The notes under the pieces are model-generated. The model was not told where the DNA came from and did no database searches. It worked only from the letters and a program-made list of their open reading frames with translations. From JAQUOA01 sp037443785 (lineage in GTDB: Bacteria; Bacteroidota; Ignavibacteria; UBA10030; UBA8401), in assembly GCA_037443785.1 (NCBI GenBank), contig JBBINR010000049.1, forward strand, positions 1 through 20,280: a stretch of DNA of 20,280 nt, in the 5' to 3' direction. Below are positions 7,753-16,544 of the stretch, piece after piece. The position numbers were made by a program, and so were the translations under genes. Each line of letters starts with the position of its first letter. Positions within the stretch are counted from its first letter, which is position 1.

Positions 7753-8582
7753 AGATTCCCATCAAACATATTTTTCTCATTGCTGTCAGCTGCATTGTAT
7801 TTTTTGCAGGCTGCTTCGATTTAGATAATTCATTATTCAATAATGAAAAGCTTTCTTCCTACAAACTTTCGACGGCAGTCATTCCTGAATCGCTACGAAC
7901 CCAAATCGTGTTGACATCGCAAGGGAAGAAAATCTACGGATATTTTGTGAAGTCAAACGGGCTTCATCCAGAGTATTGTGTTTTGTATAACCACGGCAAC
8001 CGCGACCATTTGCAATTTTATTGGGACAGAGTCGAATTGTTTTATAAAATGGGATTCAATGTTTTCATTTACGACTACCAAGGGTATGGAATGAGTGAGG
8101 GGACGGCGACTGAAGAAGGAATTTATTCTGATGCGACGGCGGCGTATCATTTTGTTCAGTCTCAAGGGTTCACTGATACAACAATCGCCGTGTACGGATT
8201 TTCTCTTGGCGGAGCGCCGGCTATTTATTTAGCATCAGAAATATTTAAACCGAGAGTTCTCGTTACTGAATCCGCGTTTGCATCCGCATCGACGTTGGTG
8301 CAAAGCGGAACACTGCTCGATGTTCCCGGCACATTTGTCATGAAGGGGGAATACAATAACGCCGAACGAATCAAAAAAGTAACCGCGCCGTTTTTATTGT
8401 TGCACGGAGCGGATGACAAATTTATTGATTACGGGAAAAATGGAAAAGTGATCTTTGCTAATGCGAATGATCCTAAAAAACTCATCGTGGTGTCTGGTGC
8501 TGATCATTCGAATGTTCCGGCAACAATGGGAGAAGGAAACTATCTTACTGCGGTGCGAAATTTTATGATAAATGGGAAATAA
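7749..8582 (+). CDS. Alpha/beta-hydrolase lipoprotein
   Basis: The protein has 277 residues. A signal peptide ends in a good lipobox, FFAGC, with Cys22 as the lipidated residue, so the enzyme is anchored to an envelope membrane facing the periplasm. The alpha/beta-hydrolase fold (about residues 75-275) has YNHGNRD as the oxyanion-hole segment, GFSLGG with nucleophile Ser152, HGADD with a likely acidic residue at Asp222 or Asp223, and ADHSN with catalytic His253. The YDYQGYGMSEG segment is typical of the BEM46/FrsA-like serine hydrolases. The substrate is unknown; esterase, lipase or peptidase activity are all possible. The gene overlaps the preceding one by ATGA and is the last of the short operon. 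A hairpin at 8589-8614 follows. Confidence 0.9.
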   Translation: MKIPIKHIFLIAVSCIVFFAGCFDLDNSLFNNEKLSSYKLSTAVIPESLRTQIVLTSQGKKIYGYFVKSNGLHPEYCVLYNHGNRDHLQFYWDRVELFYKMGFNVFIYDYQGYGMSEGTATEEGIYSDATAAYHFVQSQGFTDTTIAVYGFSLGGAPAIYLASEIFKPRVLVTESAFASASTLVQSGTLLDVPGTFVMKGEYNNAERIKKVTAPFLLLHGADDKFIDYGKNGKVIFANANDPKKLIVVSGADHSNVPATMGEGNYLTAVRNFMINGK

Positions 8583-8588
8583 GCCCAC

Positions 8589-8614
8589 AAGCGGCGGCAT
8601 CTCTGCCGCCGCTT
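8589..8614. terminator. GC-rich hairpin between convergent genes, possible bidirectional terminator
   Basis: A perfect 11-bp stem, AAGCGGCGGCA (8589-8599) with TGCCGCCGCTT (8604-8614), around loop TCTC. It sits seven bases after the hydrolase stop and 28 bases beyond the end of the convergent PDZ gene. There is no U-run on either strand, so it may work with Rho or protect the 3' end rather than act as an intrinsic terminator. Confidence 0.5.
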
Positions 8615-8642
8615 ACCCCATCATCACCCCACCGTATTTACT

Positions 8643-9566
8643 TTAAACTTCATCTCGATTAAATTTTCTTTCAATTTTTTGAAGATTCTTTTGTGCGCCT
8701 TCCAATTTCTTTTGGATGCGGTGCTGAATTTGTTGATCGACTTCGGGATCCCCGTGTAATTGAAAATTTGGGACATTGAAATTATTCCACTGCCACATCA
8801 TCGGCTCTTCATATTCTTCCGTCACTTCAAGAGAAACCTTTGTTGTTTTTCCTTTTCGAATTGTCTCAATATCAATCTTATCTCCTTCGTTGGCATCTTC
8901 AAATGATTCATGAATATCGTCAAGATCGGTCACGAGACTTTTTTCGATCTTGGTAATCACATCTCCGGCTTTTACGCCCGCTTTTTCTGCACTGCTGTTT
9001 TTTTCAACCGCCTTAACAAGCACGCCTTTATTTCCCGGTATCTGGAAATATTCCGCCAGTTGAGAATTCAATTCCATTAATTCCATCCCCTCAATTTTTC
9101 CGATCTTATCAATTACGATGTTCGGTGTTCGCGGCATTGCCATTCCCATTGCCATCGGCATTCTCATTTTAAGTTTCCCCACAACAACACTGAGATTTTT
9201 CTTCTCATCGTTTCTCAAAAGTGTGATTGAGGTTTTCGTTCCTGGTTTTATTCCACCGACAGCATCCGAAAGATCTTCAGCGACTTCAATTTTTTTTCCA
9301 TTGAATTCGGTGATCACATCACCTTCTTTTATTCCCGCAGAATCCGCCGGACTGTCATCAACAACATCATTCACGTATGCACCTTCTTTGATCTTCAAAT
9401 CATTCTCGCGCGCAAACTTTGGTGTTACATCGGTGATTGAAACGCCGAGCCAGCCGTGCTTCTTGGCAATTTTGTGTTTTACAATATGAACGTCGTCTTC
9501 TGCTCGAAGTTGGGAATGGCTGAACCCCAAAAGCAGTAAGGCAATGAGTAAAAATTTTATTCTCAT
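8643..9566 (-). CDS. Exported protein with two PDZ domains and no protease domain
   Basis: The protein has 307 residues from the chosen start. An earlier in-frame ATG exists (9653), but the ATG at 9566 has a strong AAGGAGG Shine-Dalgarno sequence (9571-9577 on this strand) and begins a clean signal peptide (MRIKFLLIALLLLGF, cleavage after LRA). The first PDZ domain is at about residues 36-130 (GWLGVSI carboxylate-binding loop, then SPADSAGIKEGDVI). The second is at about 160-248 (SSAEKAGVKAGDVITKI). These resemble the PDZ domains of DegP/HtrA, but no trypsin-like domain is present. Between them is an alternating Met run (residues 134-144). The C terminus (about 272-305) is Gln/Lys/Glu-rich and likely helical. 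It is probably a periplasmic peptide-binding or adaptor protein. It is divergent from the adenylate cyclase gene, with a 212-base gap. Confidence 0.88.
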   Translation of the reverse strand: MRIKFLLIALLLLGFSHSQLRAEDDVHIVKHKIAKKHGWLGVSITDVTPKFARENDLKIKEGAYVNDVVDDSPADSAGIKEGDVITEFNGKKIEVAEDLSDAVGGIKPGTKTSITLLRNDEKKNLSVVVGKLKMRMPMAMGMAMPRTPNIVIDKIGKIEGMELMELNSQLAEYFQIPGNKGVLVKAVEKNSSAEKAGVKAGDVITKIEKSLVTDLDDIHESFEDANEGDKIDIETIRKGKTTKVSLEVTEEYEEPMMWQWNNFNVPNFQLHGDPEVDQQIQHRIQKKLEGAQKNLQKIERKFNRDEV

Positions 9567-9778
9567 AAATCCTCCTTCAAATAAGTGGAAAAAGTGTTTG
9601 TTTTGGGGTCGTAATTTTAGACGCATCGCTATAAAGATAGTTCCGTGAACCATCGATCCGTGTTGGTTTTAATATCGTGCAGAATTGTGATTTTGCTCCG
9701 GATTGCAAGAATAATGTTTGAGTGGCATTGAATTTGACGTAAAAATTTCCTTTTTTCGTCCACACATCTTAGGATTAC

Positions 9779-11929
9779 ATGTCTACCCGCGAATCTGTTA
9801 AAAAATTCTTTTTCACGAAGAAAGTAAGAATCCTTTTTTCGGCGATTGTAGGAATAGTGCTGGCGTGGTTTATCAGCATTTCGTCACTTGGAAGAGACAT
9901 TGAACTAAATACTCTTGATCTTCAATTCCGCTTTGCAATGAATTCGCGGCAAGCCGATTCGTCCATTGTCATCCTTTCCATCGATCAAAATAGTCTTCAA
10001 TACTTTAAACGGAACGGTCCAACGAGTTGGCCGTGGCCCCGTGATTTTTATGCTCTCACGACGGATTACCTTGCCAAAGGCGGAGCAAAAGCGATCGTCT
10101 ATGATTTTCATTTCAATGAACCTGATGAAGACAGAGCGGGTTCGACCGGCGCGTACAACGATACCTTGTTTGCCTCTGCCATTAAAAATGCGGGAAATGT
10201 TTTTCTTGCCGCGCAACTCACGCAATCGTCTGAAGAGGATCAGCCGGGAGATACACTGCTTCGTTTTCCGTCGGGTGGCATGAAAATTCGTGAGACGAAA
10301 AAATATGATTTTGATAAAACATATTCACCATTGGTTGCATTTCAGACCGGCGCGCGTGCAATTGGAGTCGTCAACTTTACGACGGATGAAGATGGAATAT
10401 GCAGAAGAATTCCACTCGTATACCGATTGCATGACAAAGAAATTTTCTCGTTGTCGTACAGTATTTATCATGATTTGTCCCATGCTCAAGATCCCATCGA
10501 GCAGTTTGTTCAATCACCATATTTAATTTATTGGTACGGAAAAGGCGGACCCGATGGTGTGTTCAAATATTATTCAATTCACGCGGTGATCGTTTCGGCA
10601 ACAAAAGAAAAATTTGGAATGACGCCGGATATTCCTTCAAGTGTGTTCAGAGACAAAATCGTACTGATCGGTTCAAATGCTCCGGGATTGTTGGATCTGC
10701 GGCCAACGCCATTTACGTATCTTGAACCATATCCCGGCGTAGAAATTCACGCCACCGCACTCAGTAATTTTCTTCAGCGACATTTTATTTCAGAAATTTC
10801 GATTATCTGGCTTGTGCTGCTGAGTATTGTCGCATCATTTTTGATTTCGTTCATCTCCAATTATGCCGAAAGTGTTGTTACGTCAACCGTTAGTATGCTC
10901 GCTGTTCTTGTTTTGTTATTTATCGGTATAACGCAACTGTTCATCGCAAAGCTTTTGTGGGTTAAGGTTGTCTTTCCAACATTTTCCATCGTGTTGTCAT
11001 ACGTTGTTTCTATTGGATGGAGTTTTGCAACGGAAGGAAGAAACAAGCGGCAGATTCAGAAAATTTTCGGCCAGTTTGTCAATCCGCATGTTGTAAAACA
11101 ATTGAGTCATGATCCTGAACGTGTAGAACTTGGCGGAGAAGAAGTTGAAGCGACGATTATGTTTTCGGATATCGAAGGATTTACATCCATTTCTGAAACG
11201 AAAAAACCAAAAGAGCTTGTCGCATTTTTGAACGACTATTTCTCCGTAGCCAACGATATCTTTTTTAAGCATGAAGGAACGATCGATAAATTTATTGGTG
11301 ATGCGGTGATGGTGCAGTTTGGAATCCCACTGAAGAATCCTAACCACAGAATCCTCGCCGTAAGAGCTGCATTTGAATTTTCCCAAACAGTGGCGGAAAT
11401 GACAAAAGAAGCGAAACAAAAAGGGGAGCCGGTTTTTTCAACAAGGATCGGTGTCAATACCGGTACTATGGTTGTCGGATACATTGGTGGACGTTCCAAA
11501 AAGGAATACACCGTTATCGGAGACACGGTGAATTTGGCTTCACGGCTGGAGGGAGTAAATAAATTTTACGGATCGTCGCTCATGATCAGTGAAGCAACAG
11601 CAACAGATCAGATTCGCGACGAGTTCTTGTTGAGAGAGATGGATTTGATTCGCGTGAAAGGTAAGTCTCGGCCAATCAAAATCTATGAAGTTGTCTGTAA
11701 AAAAGGCGATGTTTCAGAGGTGCAGCTGCAAATCGTTCAAACGTTTGAATCAGCTTTGAAACTTTACCGCGAACAACATTGGAGTGATGCGATTAAAATA
11801 TTTTCAACCGTGCTTCAGAAAAAAGAGAACGATTACGCTTCAAAAATGTACATTGAACGATGTAACGAATTTCAAAAAACTCCTCCGGATGCACATTGGG
11901 ATGGAGTGTATGTGTTTAAGAACAAATAA
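9779..11929 (+). CDS. CHASE2-domain class III adenylate cyclase
   Basis: The protein has 716 residues. An N-terminal membrane segment (about residues 17-35) leads into an extracytoplasmic CHASE2 sensor (about 40-335). Three transmembrane helices follow (about 339-415), then a class III cyclase domain (about 450-640). Metal-binding residues are Asp464 (FSDIEGF) and Asp508 (KFIGDAV). The ATP-selecting pair is Lys504 and Thr578. Asn585 and Arg589 (VNLASRLE) match the transition-state residues, so the enzyme should be active and make cAMP. A short TPR-like region ends in the WDGVY motif common in this family. The next gene overlaps the stop as TAATG. The ligand sensed by CHASE2 is unknown. The ATG is preceded by a weak AGGATT. 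Confidence 0.93.
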   Translation: MSTRESVKKFFFTKKVRILFSAIVGIVLAWFISISSLGRDIELNTLDLQFRFAMNSRQADSSIVILSIDQNSLQYFKRNGPTSWPWPRDFYALTTDYLAKGGAKAIVYDFHFNEPDEDRAGSTGAYNDTLFASAIKNAGNVFLAAQLTQSSEEDQPGDTLLRFPSGGMKIRETKKYDFDKTYSPLVAFQTGARAIGVVNFTTDEDGICRRIPLVYRLHDKEIFSLSYSIYHDLSHAQDPIEQFVQSPYLIYWYGKGGPDGVFKYYSIHAVIVSATKEKFGMTPDIPSSVFRDKIVLIGSNAPGLLDLRPTPFTYLEPYPGVEIHATALSNFLQRHFISEISIIWLVLLSIVASFLISFISNYAESVVTSTVSMLAVLVLLFIGITQLFIAKLLWVKVVFPTFSIVLSYVVSIGWSFATEGRNKRQIQKIFGQFVNPHVVKQLSHDPERVELGGEEVEATIMFSDIEGFTSISETKKPKELVAFLNDYFSVANDIFFKHEGTIDKFIGDAVMVQFGIPLKNPNHRILAVRAAFEFSQTVAEMTKEAKQKGEPVFSTRIGVNTGTMVVGYIGGRSKKEYTVIGDTVNLASRLEGVNKFYGSSLMISEATATDQIRDEFLLREMDLIRVKGKSRPIKIYEVVCKKGDVSEVQLQIVQTFESALKLYREQHWSDAIKIFSTVLQKKENDYASKMYIERCNEFQKTPPDAHWDGVYVFKNK

Positions 11930-13155
11930 TGATCGGAAAATGTATGAAAATAAATCTACTGGTTGTGTGTGGGCTGTGTATGGGTTCACTCGTCTATGCA
12001 CAAAAACTTAAAACGACACAGCCGACGAATTATCTGCGTGAAGGCCCGGCATCCTATTTTCAAATTATTAGTATGCTGCCCGCTGCAACGGAAGTCAGCA
12101 AAGTTGATCAACAGGGAAGCTGGCTGAAAGTGAAAGCAGAGAACGATCTTGGCTGGCTTTCCGAAAATAGTTTTGTTAAACGCGCCGGAACCGATACGCG
12201 CAATGAAAACATGATTAAAGGAAAAGCTTCTTCGCGTGCTTCCCGGGCTGAATTGGCAGCCGCTATAAAAGGATTTGGGAAAAAATATGTCGAAGGCAGC
12301 GGTGACACACCGGATGATATTAGTAAATATTCCGAACCCGAAGTGACTCCCGATGCTATGGAAGAATTTGAACATAGTTTTACCATTGAGTCGTTTCGCG
12401 GATATAGGAAAGTTGAAAAACCGTTCGATCTGTATTTTCATGAAGAAGGAATTGGGTTAGGCATTGCACAAAAAATTGCCCGGCAAAAAGGATTGGTAGA
12501 AGATCCGACGGCAACACGGTATATCAACCTTATCGGAAATTATCTTTCAAAATACACCCGGGCGTACGATCTTGGATTTCGTTTTTATATTCTCAACGAT
12601 GGTCGTGCAAGTGCATTTGCGTGTCCCGGCGGATACGTTTTTATCACGAAGGGAATTCTAAAACTCTGCAGCAATGAATCCGAACTTGCCGCGGTGATTG
12701 CCCATGAAATGGTGCACGTCGTTCAGCGGCATGGATTAAAAGAATTAAAATTGAGCGAGGCAAAGATAAAATCCGAAAAAGCATTTGCCGAATTGGAAGA
12801 AGATACCGGCGAGATGAGCGAAGTGGAAAAAGACCTTGAAGAGTATGCCAATAACGCATATCAAAATATCATCGCCCCGCGCTTGTTAACATACGAAACT
12901 GAGGCCGATGAGCTGGCCATGGTCTATTTGAAGCGTGCAGGATATGATCCAACTTCGTTTGTTACCGTGTTAGAACAACTTCAGCAGGCACCGGCGGCTC
13001 ATCCGGATATTTTCGATGATAACTATATGAAGAAAGATGAATTTCAAGAACGATTGTTAAAAGCGAAAGAAATCGTTCGGGATGAAGGTTATCGATCTTT
13101 CGTATCGAAACATTATGATGAACGATTTCTCCGGAACACTTCGGGTGTGCGGTGA
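11929..13155 (+). CDS. SH3b-domain M48-family metallopeptidase, exported
   Basis: The protein has 408 residues. A signal peptide (cleavage after YA, near residue 24) is followed by a bacterial SH3 domain (about 28-86; YLREGPASYF and WLKVKAENDLGWL), which usually binds peptidoglycan. A linker precedes an M48 zinc peptidase domain (about 165-350) with HEMVH (His259, Glu260, His263) and a third zinc ligand at Glu323 in ETEAD. Unlike HtpX and Ste24 it has no transmembrane helices besides the signal, so it resembles the soluble BepA/YfgC/LoiP type that works on outer-membrane proteins. The start overlaps the cyclase stop (TAATG). A second ATG at 11944 begins closer to the signal peptide and could be the true start. 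The stop overlaps the next gene region. Confidence 0.9.
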   Translation: MIGKCMKINLLVVCGLCMGSLVYAQKLKTTQPTNYLREGPASYFQIISMLPAATEVSKVDQQGSWLKVKAENDLGWLSENSFVKRAGTDTRNENMIKGKASSRASRAELAAAIKGFGKKYVEGSGDTPDDISKYSEPEVTPDAMEEFEHSFTIESFRGYRKVEKPFDLYFHEEGIGLGIAQKIARQKGLVEDPTATRYINLIGNYLSKYTRAYDLGFRFYILNDGRASAFACPGGYVFITKGILKLCSNESELAAVIAHEMVHVVQRHGLKELKLSEAKIKSEKAFAELEEDTGEMSEVEKDLEEYANNAYQNIIAPRLLTYETEADELAMVYLKRAGYDPTSFVTVLEQLQQAPAAHPDIFDDNYMKKDEFQERLLKAKEIVRDEGYRSFVSKHYDERFLRNTSGVR

Positions 13156-13184
13156 GAATGATGACGAAAGGCATTGGACTTCTT

Positions 13185-14402
13185 ATGAAAAAAAAATTGC
13201 TCGTGCTTGCCATAATCTTTTTTGCCGGATTTGTTCATAATGCATCGGCGCAAAATAAAGATGACAACAGCGAGTTTGAAAAATTTAAAAAGGCGCAAAA
13301 GGAAGGAATCCGCCAGCAGGAAGAATCGTTTCAGCAATATAAAGCAGAAGTAACAAAGCAATTTGCCGATTACACCGCTGAACAAGAACGTCTTTTTAAA
13401 GAATATGTTGGTCAAATAGAAAAAAAGTGGGGAAAGAAACTGGCTGAAACGAGCACTAAAAAAGAATATGTTGCATACGATGCGGCATATTCTTCACGGA
13501 ACAAAATAAATTTTGAAACCGGAGTTGCAAAAGTAGAAGTACTCGTGAGCGAAGCTGATGCAAAGAATCAAAAATTGGTTCAAGAAAAATTAAAGGAACA
13601 GATCGAAAAAATTATTACAACCAAAGGTGGCGACGACCCGCTTGAAGTAAAAACCAATATTACTCCTGAACCAAAGCCGCTGGTTGCCGATCAAATTCAA
13701 ACAAAAGATGGAAAACCGGTTACGGAATCGTCTGCTAAACAATTTGCTGACCAAGCGGTTCAATCATTTTCTGTGACTCAAGAAGTTGTAACGGGAAGCG
13801 ATGGTGTAAAACGAGTTGTCCTGGGAGTACAATTGCCGTTGGTCCCTGACCATGTAAAGAAACGTGCGATAGAATTCAAAGAACAGGTGCAGTTGCAGGC
13901 GGCAAAATTCGGAATTGACGCAACGCTTGTTTTCGCCGTTATGCACACCGAAAGTTATTTCAATCCGATGGCGCGATCGGCAGTTCCGGCGTATGGATTA
14001 ATGCAGCTTGTTCCGCAATCGGGCGCTCGCGATGCATATCTTTTTGTGTTTCATCGGGATACGCTTGTTACGGGTGAGTATCTTTATATTGCCGGTAAAA
14101 ACATTGAACTTGGCGCCGGATATCTTGCCAAATTACTGGCTGTCGATTTCAAAGATATCAAAGACCCGAAGAGCAGAATTTATTGTGCAATTTCGGCCTA
14201 CAATACGGGACCGGGGAATGTTGCCAAAACTTTTGTCGGCAAGCGAAATGTTGCGCTCGCTGTCCCGAAGATCAATGCGATGACATCAGCCGAAGTGTTT
14301 GATTTTCTTAAAAAGAATTTACCGTACGACGAGACGCGACAATACGTTGCAAAGGTTTCAGACCGGATGGGGATATACAACGAGTGGAGTGTCAAAAATT
14401 AA
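13185..14402 (+). CDS. mltC: MltC-like lytic murein transglycosylase
   Basis: The protein has 405 residues from the chosen start. A signal peptide (MKKKLLVLAIIFFAGF, cleavage after ASA) is followed by a charged coiled-coil stretch (about residues 28-80). Then comes an MltC-type N-terminal domain (about 82-220; KKEYVAYDAAYSSRNKINFE resembles the MltC segment before its catalytic part), and an SLT domain (about 230-395). The SLT domain has the catalytic Glu256 in AVMHTESYFNP, then GLMQLVP and AYNTGPGNVAKTF, and the MltC-like ending with INAMTSAEVF. Such enzymes cleave glycan strands to 1,6-anhydro ends. No lipobox is seen, whereas E. coli MltC is a lipoprotein. GTG 13152, ATG 13158 and ATG 13161 are in-frame alternatives that overlap or abut the M48 stop and would add a short N-terminal extension. 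Confidence 0.9.
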   Translation: MKKKLLVLAIIFFAGFVHNASAQNKDDNSEFEKFKKAQKEGIRQQEESFQQYKAEVTKQFADYTAEQERLFKEYVGQIEKKWGKKLAETSTKKEYVAYDAAYSSRNKINFETGVAKVEVLVSEADAKNQKLVQEKLKEQIEKIITTKGGDDPLEVKTNITPEPKPLVADQIQTKDGKPVTESSAKQFADQAVQSFSVTQEVVTGSDGVKRVVLGVQLPLVPDHVKKRAIEFKEQVQLQAAKFGIDATLVFAVMHTESYFNPMARSAVPAYGLMQLVPQSGARDAYLFVFHRDTLVTGEYLYIAGKNIELGAGYLAKLLAVDFKDIKDPKSRIYCAISAYNTGPGNVAKTFVGKRNVALAVPKINAMTSAEVFDFLKKNLPYDETRQYVAKVSDRMGIYNEWSVKN

Positions 14403-14440
14403 ATTCAGCATGGCATAACGATTCATTAGTCCTCATAACT

Positions 14441-15784
14441 ATGAAAAAAATTTTACTTTTCGTTCTCCTTTCTTCTTTGATTTTTGGGCAAGGGAAAAAA
14501 CCATCATGGGTTGAAAAACGGCCGAATATTCAGGGCTATTATATTGGCGTTGGTGTTGCGGCAAAAACCGGAACTCCTCAGGAATATATCCAGCGGGCAA
14601 AGGATGGTGCATTGAATGATATGGCACAGCAGATTGTTGTGTCGATTGATGCTGAACAGATGAGCAAGTTATCCGAAAAGATGGGAGAGTTAAGCGAAGA
14701 ATACCAAACCGCGGTTCGAACTTCAACCAAAGCGGATCTGGATGGATTTGAAACCGTCGATACGTGGGATGGAGATGATAACTATTGGGTTTATTATCGC
14801 TTATCGATTGAAGAATACAAAAAAAATCACGCAGAAAAACTCCGCAAGGCAACTTCACTTGCGCTAGATTTTTTCACGAAAGCAAAAACTTCTGAAAAGA
14901 GTAACAACATTTCAGAAGCAATTCAATCGTATGTTCAAGCACTTGCGTCCATTGAAAAATTTTTAGGCGAATCGATCCAAGTTCAATACTCAGGCTCTTC
15001 CATCTATCTTAGTAACGAAATATTCAGTTCATTGCAGTCGCTTCTCAATCAGATCGAATTAAAAGCAAAGAATCCAAAAATTGATGCGCAAGTGGGTAAA
15101 CCGATTCGTCAATCATTGGAGGTTATTGTTTCAAACACTGCGAAGAGCAATGCTGTCCCGAATTTTCCGGTTAAATATTCATTTACCAAAGGTTCAGGGG
15201 ATCTTATCGGTTCTTCAACGTCCGATAAGAATGGAGTTGCGTCAACCCAGGTAACAAAGATTGTTGCGACAGACAAACTTCAATTGATAAAAGCGGAAGG
15301 AGATCCAGCATCTGTGTTGGGACAGAATGCTTCGCCGCTGTTACAAACTCTTTTAAAAGGTTTTTCGGTTCCGTTCACGCGCTTTACGATTAATGTAACT
15401 TCACTTTCCATCGCTTTTGAAACGGAAGAAATGCTATTTGGAACAAAATTGAGATTACCGCGAATCGAACCAATGCTAAAAAATTCCCTATCGAGCCAGG
15501 GATTTTCTTTTGTGGATGATCCGGCAAAAGCGAGTCTTATGATCTCCATAAAATCGAATGGAAGAGACGGGGGCGAATATAACGGATTATATACGGTGTA
15601 CGTTGATGCGAATATTTCCGTTCTTGATCTTAATTCCGGGGAAGAAGTGTATAAGACAGCGTTTAATAATGTCAAAGGAGTCAGTATTAACGCTGAAAAA
15701 GCAGGGATGAAAGCGTATGATGAGATTGCGGTTGATCTTCAGAAGAAAGTGATTCCGAAAATTTTGGAGCAGTTAAAAAAATAA
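14441..15784 (+). CDS. Exported LPP20-domain multidomain protein
   Basis: The protein has 447 residues. The ATG at 14441 starts a short signal peptide (MKKILLFVLLSSLIFG, cleavage near Gly16). An in-frame ATG at 14384 lies inside the preceding gene and is not preferred. Residues about 20-130 form an LPP20-type domain (KPSWVEKRPN, GYYIGVGVAAK, an Ala-rich helix, then WVYYRLS). Residues about 130-210 are helical and TPR-like. Residues about 220-280 look like an Ig-like beta domain (SLEVIVSNTAKSNAVPNFPV, SDKNGVASTQV). The C-terminal third (about 310-447) is an unrecognised mixed alpha/beta domain. No Cys suitable for lipidation is present. It lies 38 bases after the mltC stop and is probably in the same unit. 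LPP20 proteins are envelope proteins of mostly unknown role; FlgP and FlgT are flagellar relatives, but no flagellar gene is nearby. Confidence 0.82.
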   Translation: MKKILLFVLLSSLIFGQGKKPSWVEKRPNIQGYYIGVGVAAKTGTPQEYIQRAKDGALNDMAQQIVVSIDAEQMSKLSEKMGELSEEYQTAVRTSTKADLDGFETVDTWDGDDNYWVYYRLSIEEYKKNHAEKLRKATSLALDFFTKAKTSEKSNNISEAIQSYVQALASIEKFLGESIQVQYSGSSIYLSNEIFSSLQSLLNQIELKAKNPKIDAQVGKPIRQSLEVIVSNTAKSNAVPNFPVKYSFTKGSGDLIGSSTSDKNGVASTQVTKIVATDKLQLIKAEGDPASVLGQNASPLLQTLLKGFSVPFTRFTINVTSLSIAFETEEMLFGTKLRLPRIEPMLKNSLSSQGFSFVDDPAKASLMISIKSNGRDGGEYNGLYTVYVDANISVLDLNSGEEVYKTAFNNVKGVSINAEKAGMKAYDEIAVDLQKKVIPKILEQLKK

Positions 15785-15971
15785 AGCCATCAAGTGTTTG
15801 CCGTAGGATGCTGACGTGCGCTGTATCATACCGGCAATAATTTGGTAACAGGGGAATCTTTCTTTTGGGTGGGAAACTATCTATATTGGCGTGTAATTTA
15901 TGAGCGACATTTAATTCTTCAAAACTATGGTAAGATCAAACTATTCATCAATTAACACAATGGAGGTTTCT

Positions 15972-16544
15972 ATGCGTACACTTTTTGCACTTTTTGCTGT
16001 TGCCTTATTTGCGTCTGTGATGGTTGGTTGCGGCGGATCGGAGCCACTTCAAAAAACAGATACCGGCGATGTACCGGATTGGTATTTGAACAAACCCGAA
16101 GATCCGAATTTCCTTTATGAACCAGCGACAGCCACATCAAAAGACATGCAGCTTGCGGTCGATAAAGCTGTTCAAGCTGGACGTACCGGCATTGGCCGTC
16201 AGGTAGAAACAAAGATCAACGCATTGCAAAAACGATTCCAGGAAGAAACGGGCATTGGCGATGATGCACAGTTGCTGGATCAATTCACCCAGGCATCAAA
16301 GACAATCGTTTCTACATCATTGTCGGGATCGAAAGAGAAATATAAAAAGATCGTGAAAGACGGAAACAACTGGCGTGCCTATGTACTTGTCGAATATCCT
16401 CTCGGTGCAGCACAACAAGCATTGAAAGAACAAATTAAAAACAATGAACAGTTGTATACACGATTCCGTGCATCGGAAACCTACAAAGAACTCGATTCAG
16501 AAGTTGATAAATACGAGCAGTATAAAAAAGAACATGGTCAATAA
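15972..16544 (+). CDS. LPP20-family lipoprotein
   Basis: The protein has 190 residues. The ATG at 15972 is preceded by a strong GGAGG (15962-15966), which decides it over an in-frame ATG at 15927. The signal peptide ends in MVGC, with Cys20 lipidated. An LPP20-type domain follows: VPDWYLNKPED (33-43), a helix with an alternating Ala/Val face (about 56-80), and WRAYVLVEYPL (134-144). The C terminus (about 148-190) is a charged helix. The upstream gap of 187 bases holds no other gene, so a promoter of its own is possible; I saw no convincing match. The next gene begins 11 bases before this stop. A perfect intrinsic terminator follows the stop at 16563-16600. Confidence 0.88.
   Translation: MRTLFALFAVALFASVMVGCGGSEPLQKTDTGDVPDWYLNKPEDPNFLYEPATATSKDMQLAVDKAVQAGRTGIGRQVETKINALQKRFQEETGIGDDAQLLDQFTQASKTIVSTSLSGSKEKYKKIVKDGNNWRAYVLVEYPLGAAQQALKEQIKNNEQLYTRFRASETYKELDSEVDKYEQYKKEHGQ

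Noticed and set aside
9691..9720. Promoter-like TTTTG and TAATGTTTG before the cyclase gene
   Set aside because: The -7 box has one extra base and the spacer is only 16 bases, so it does not fit the pattern seen at the other promoters.
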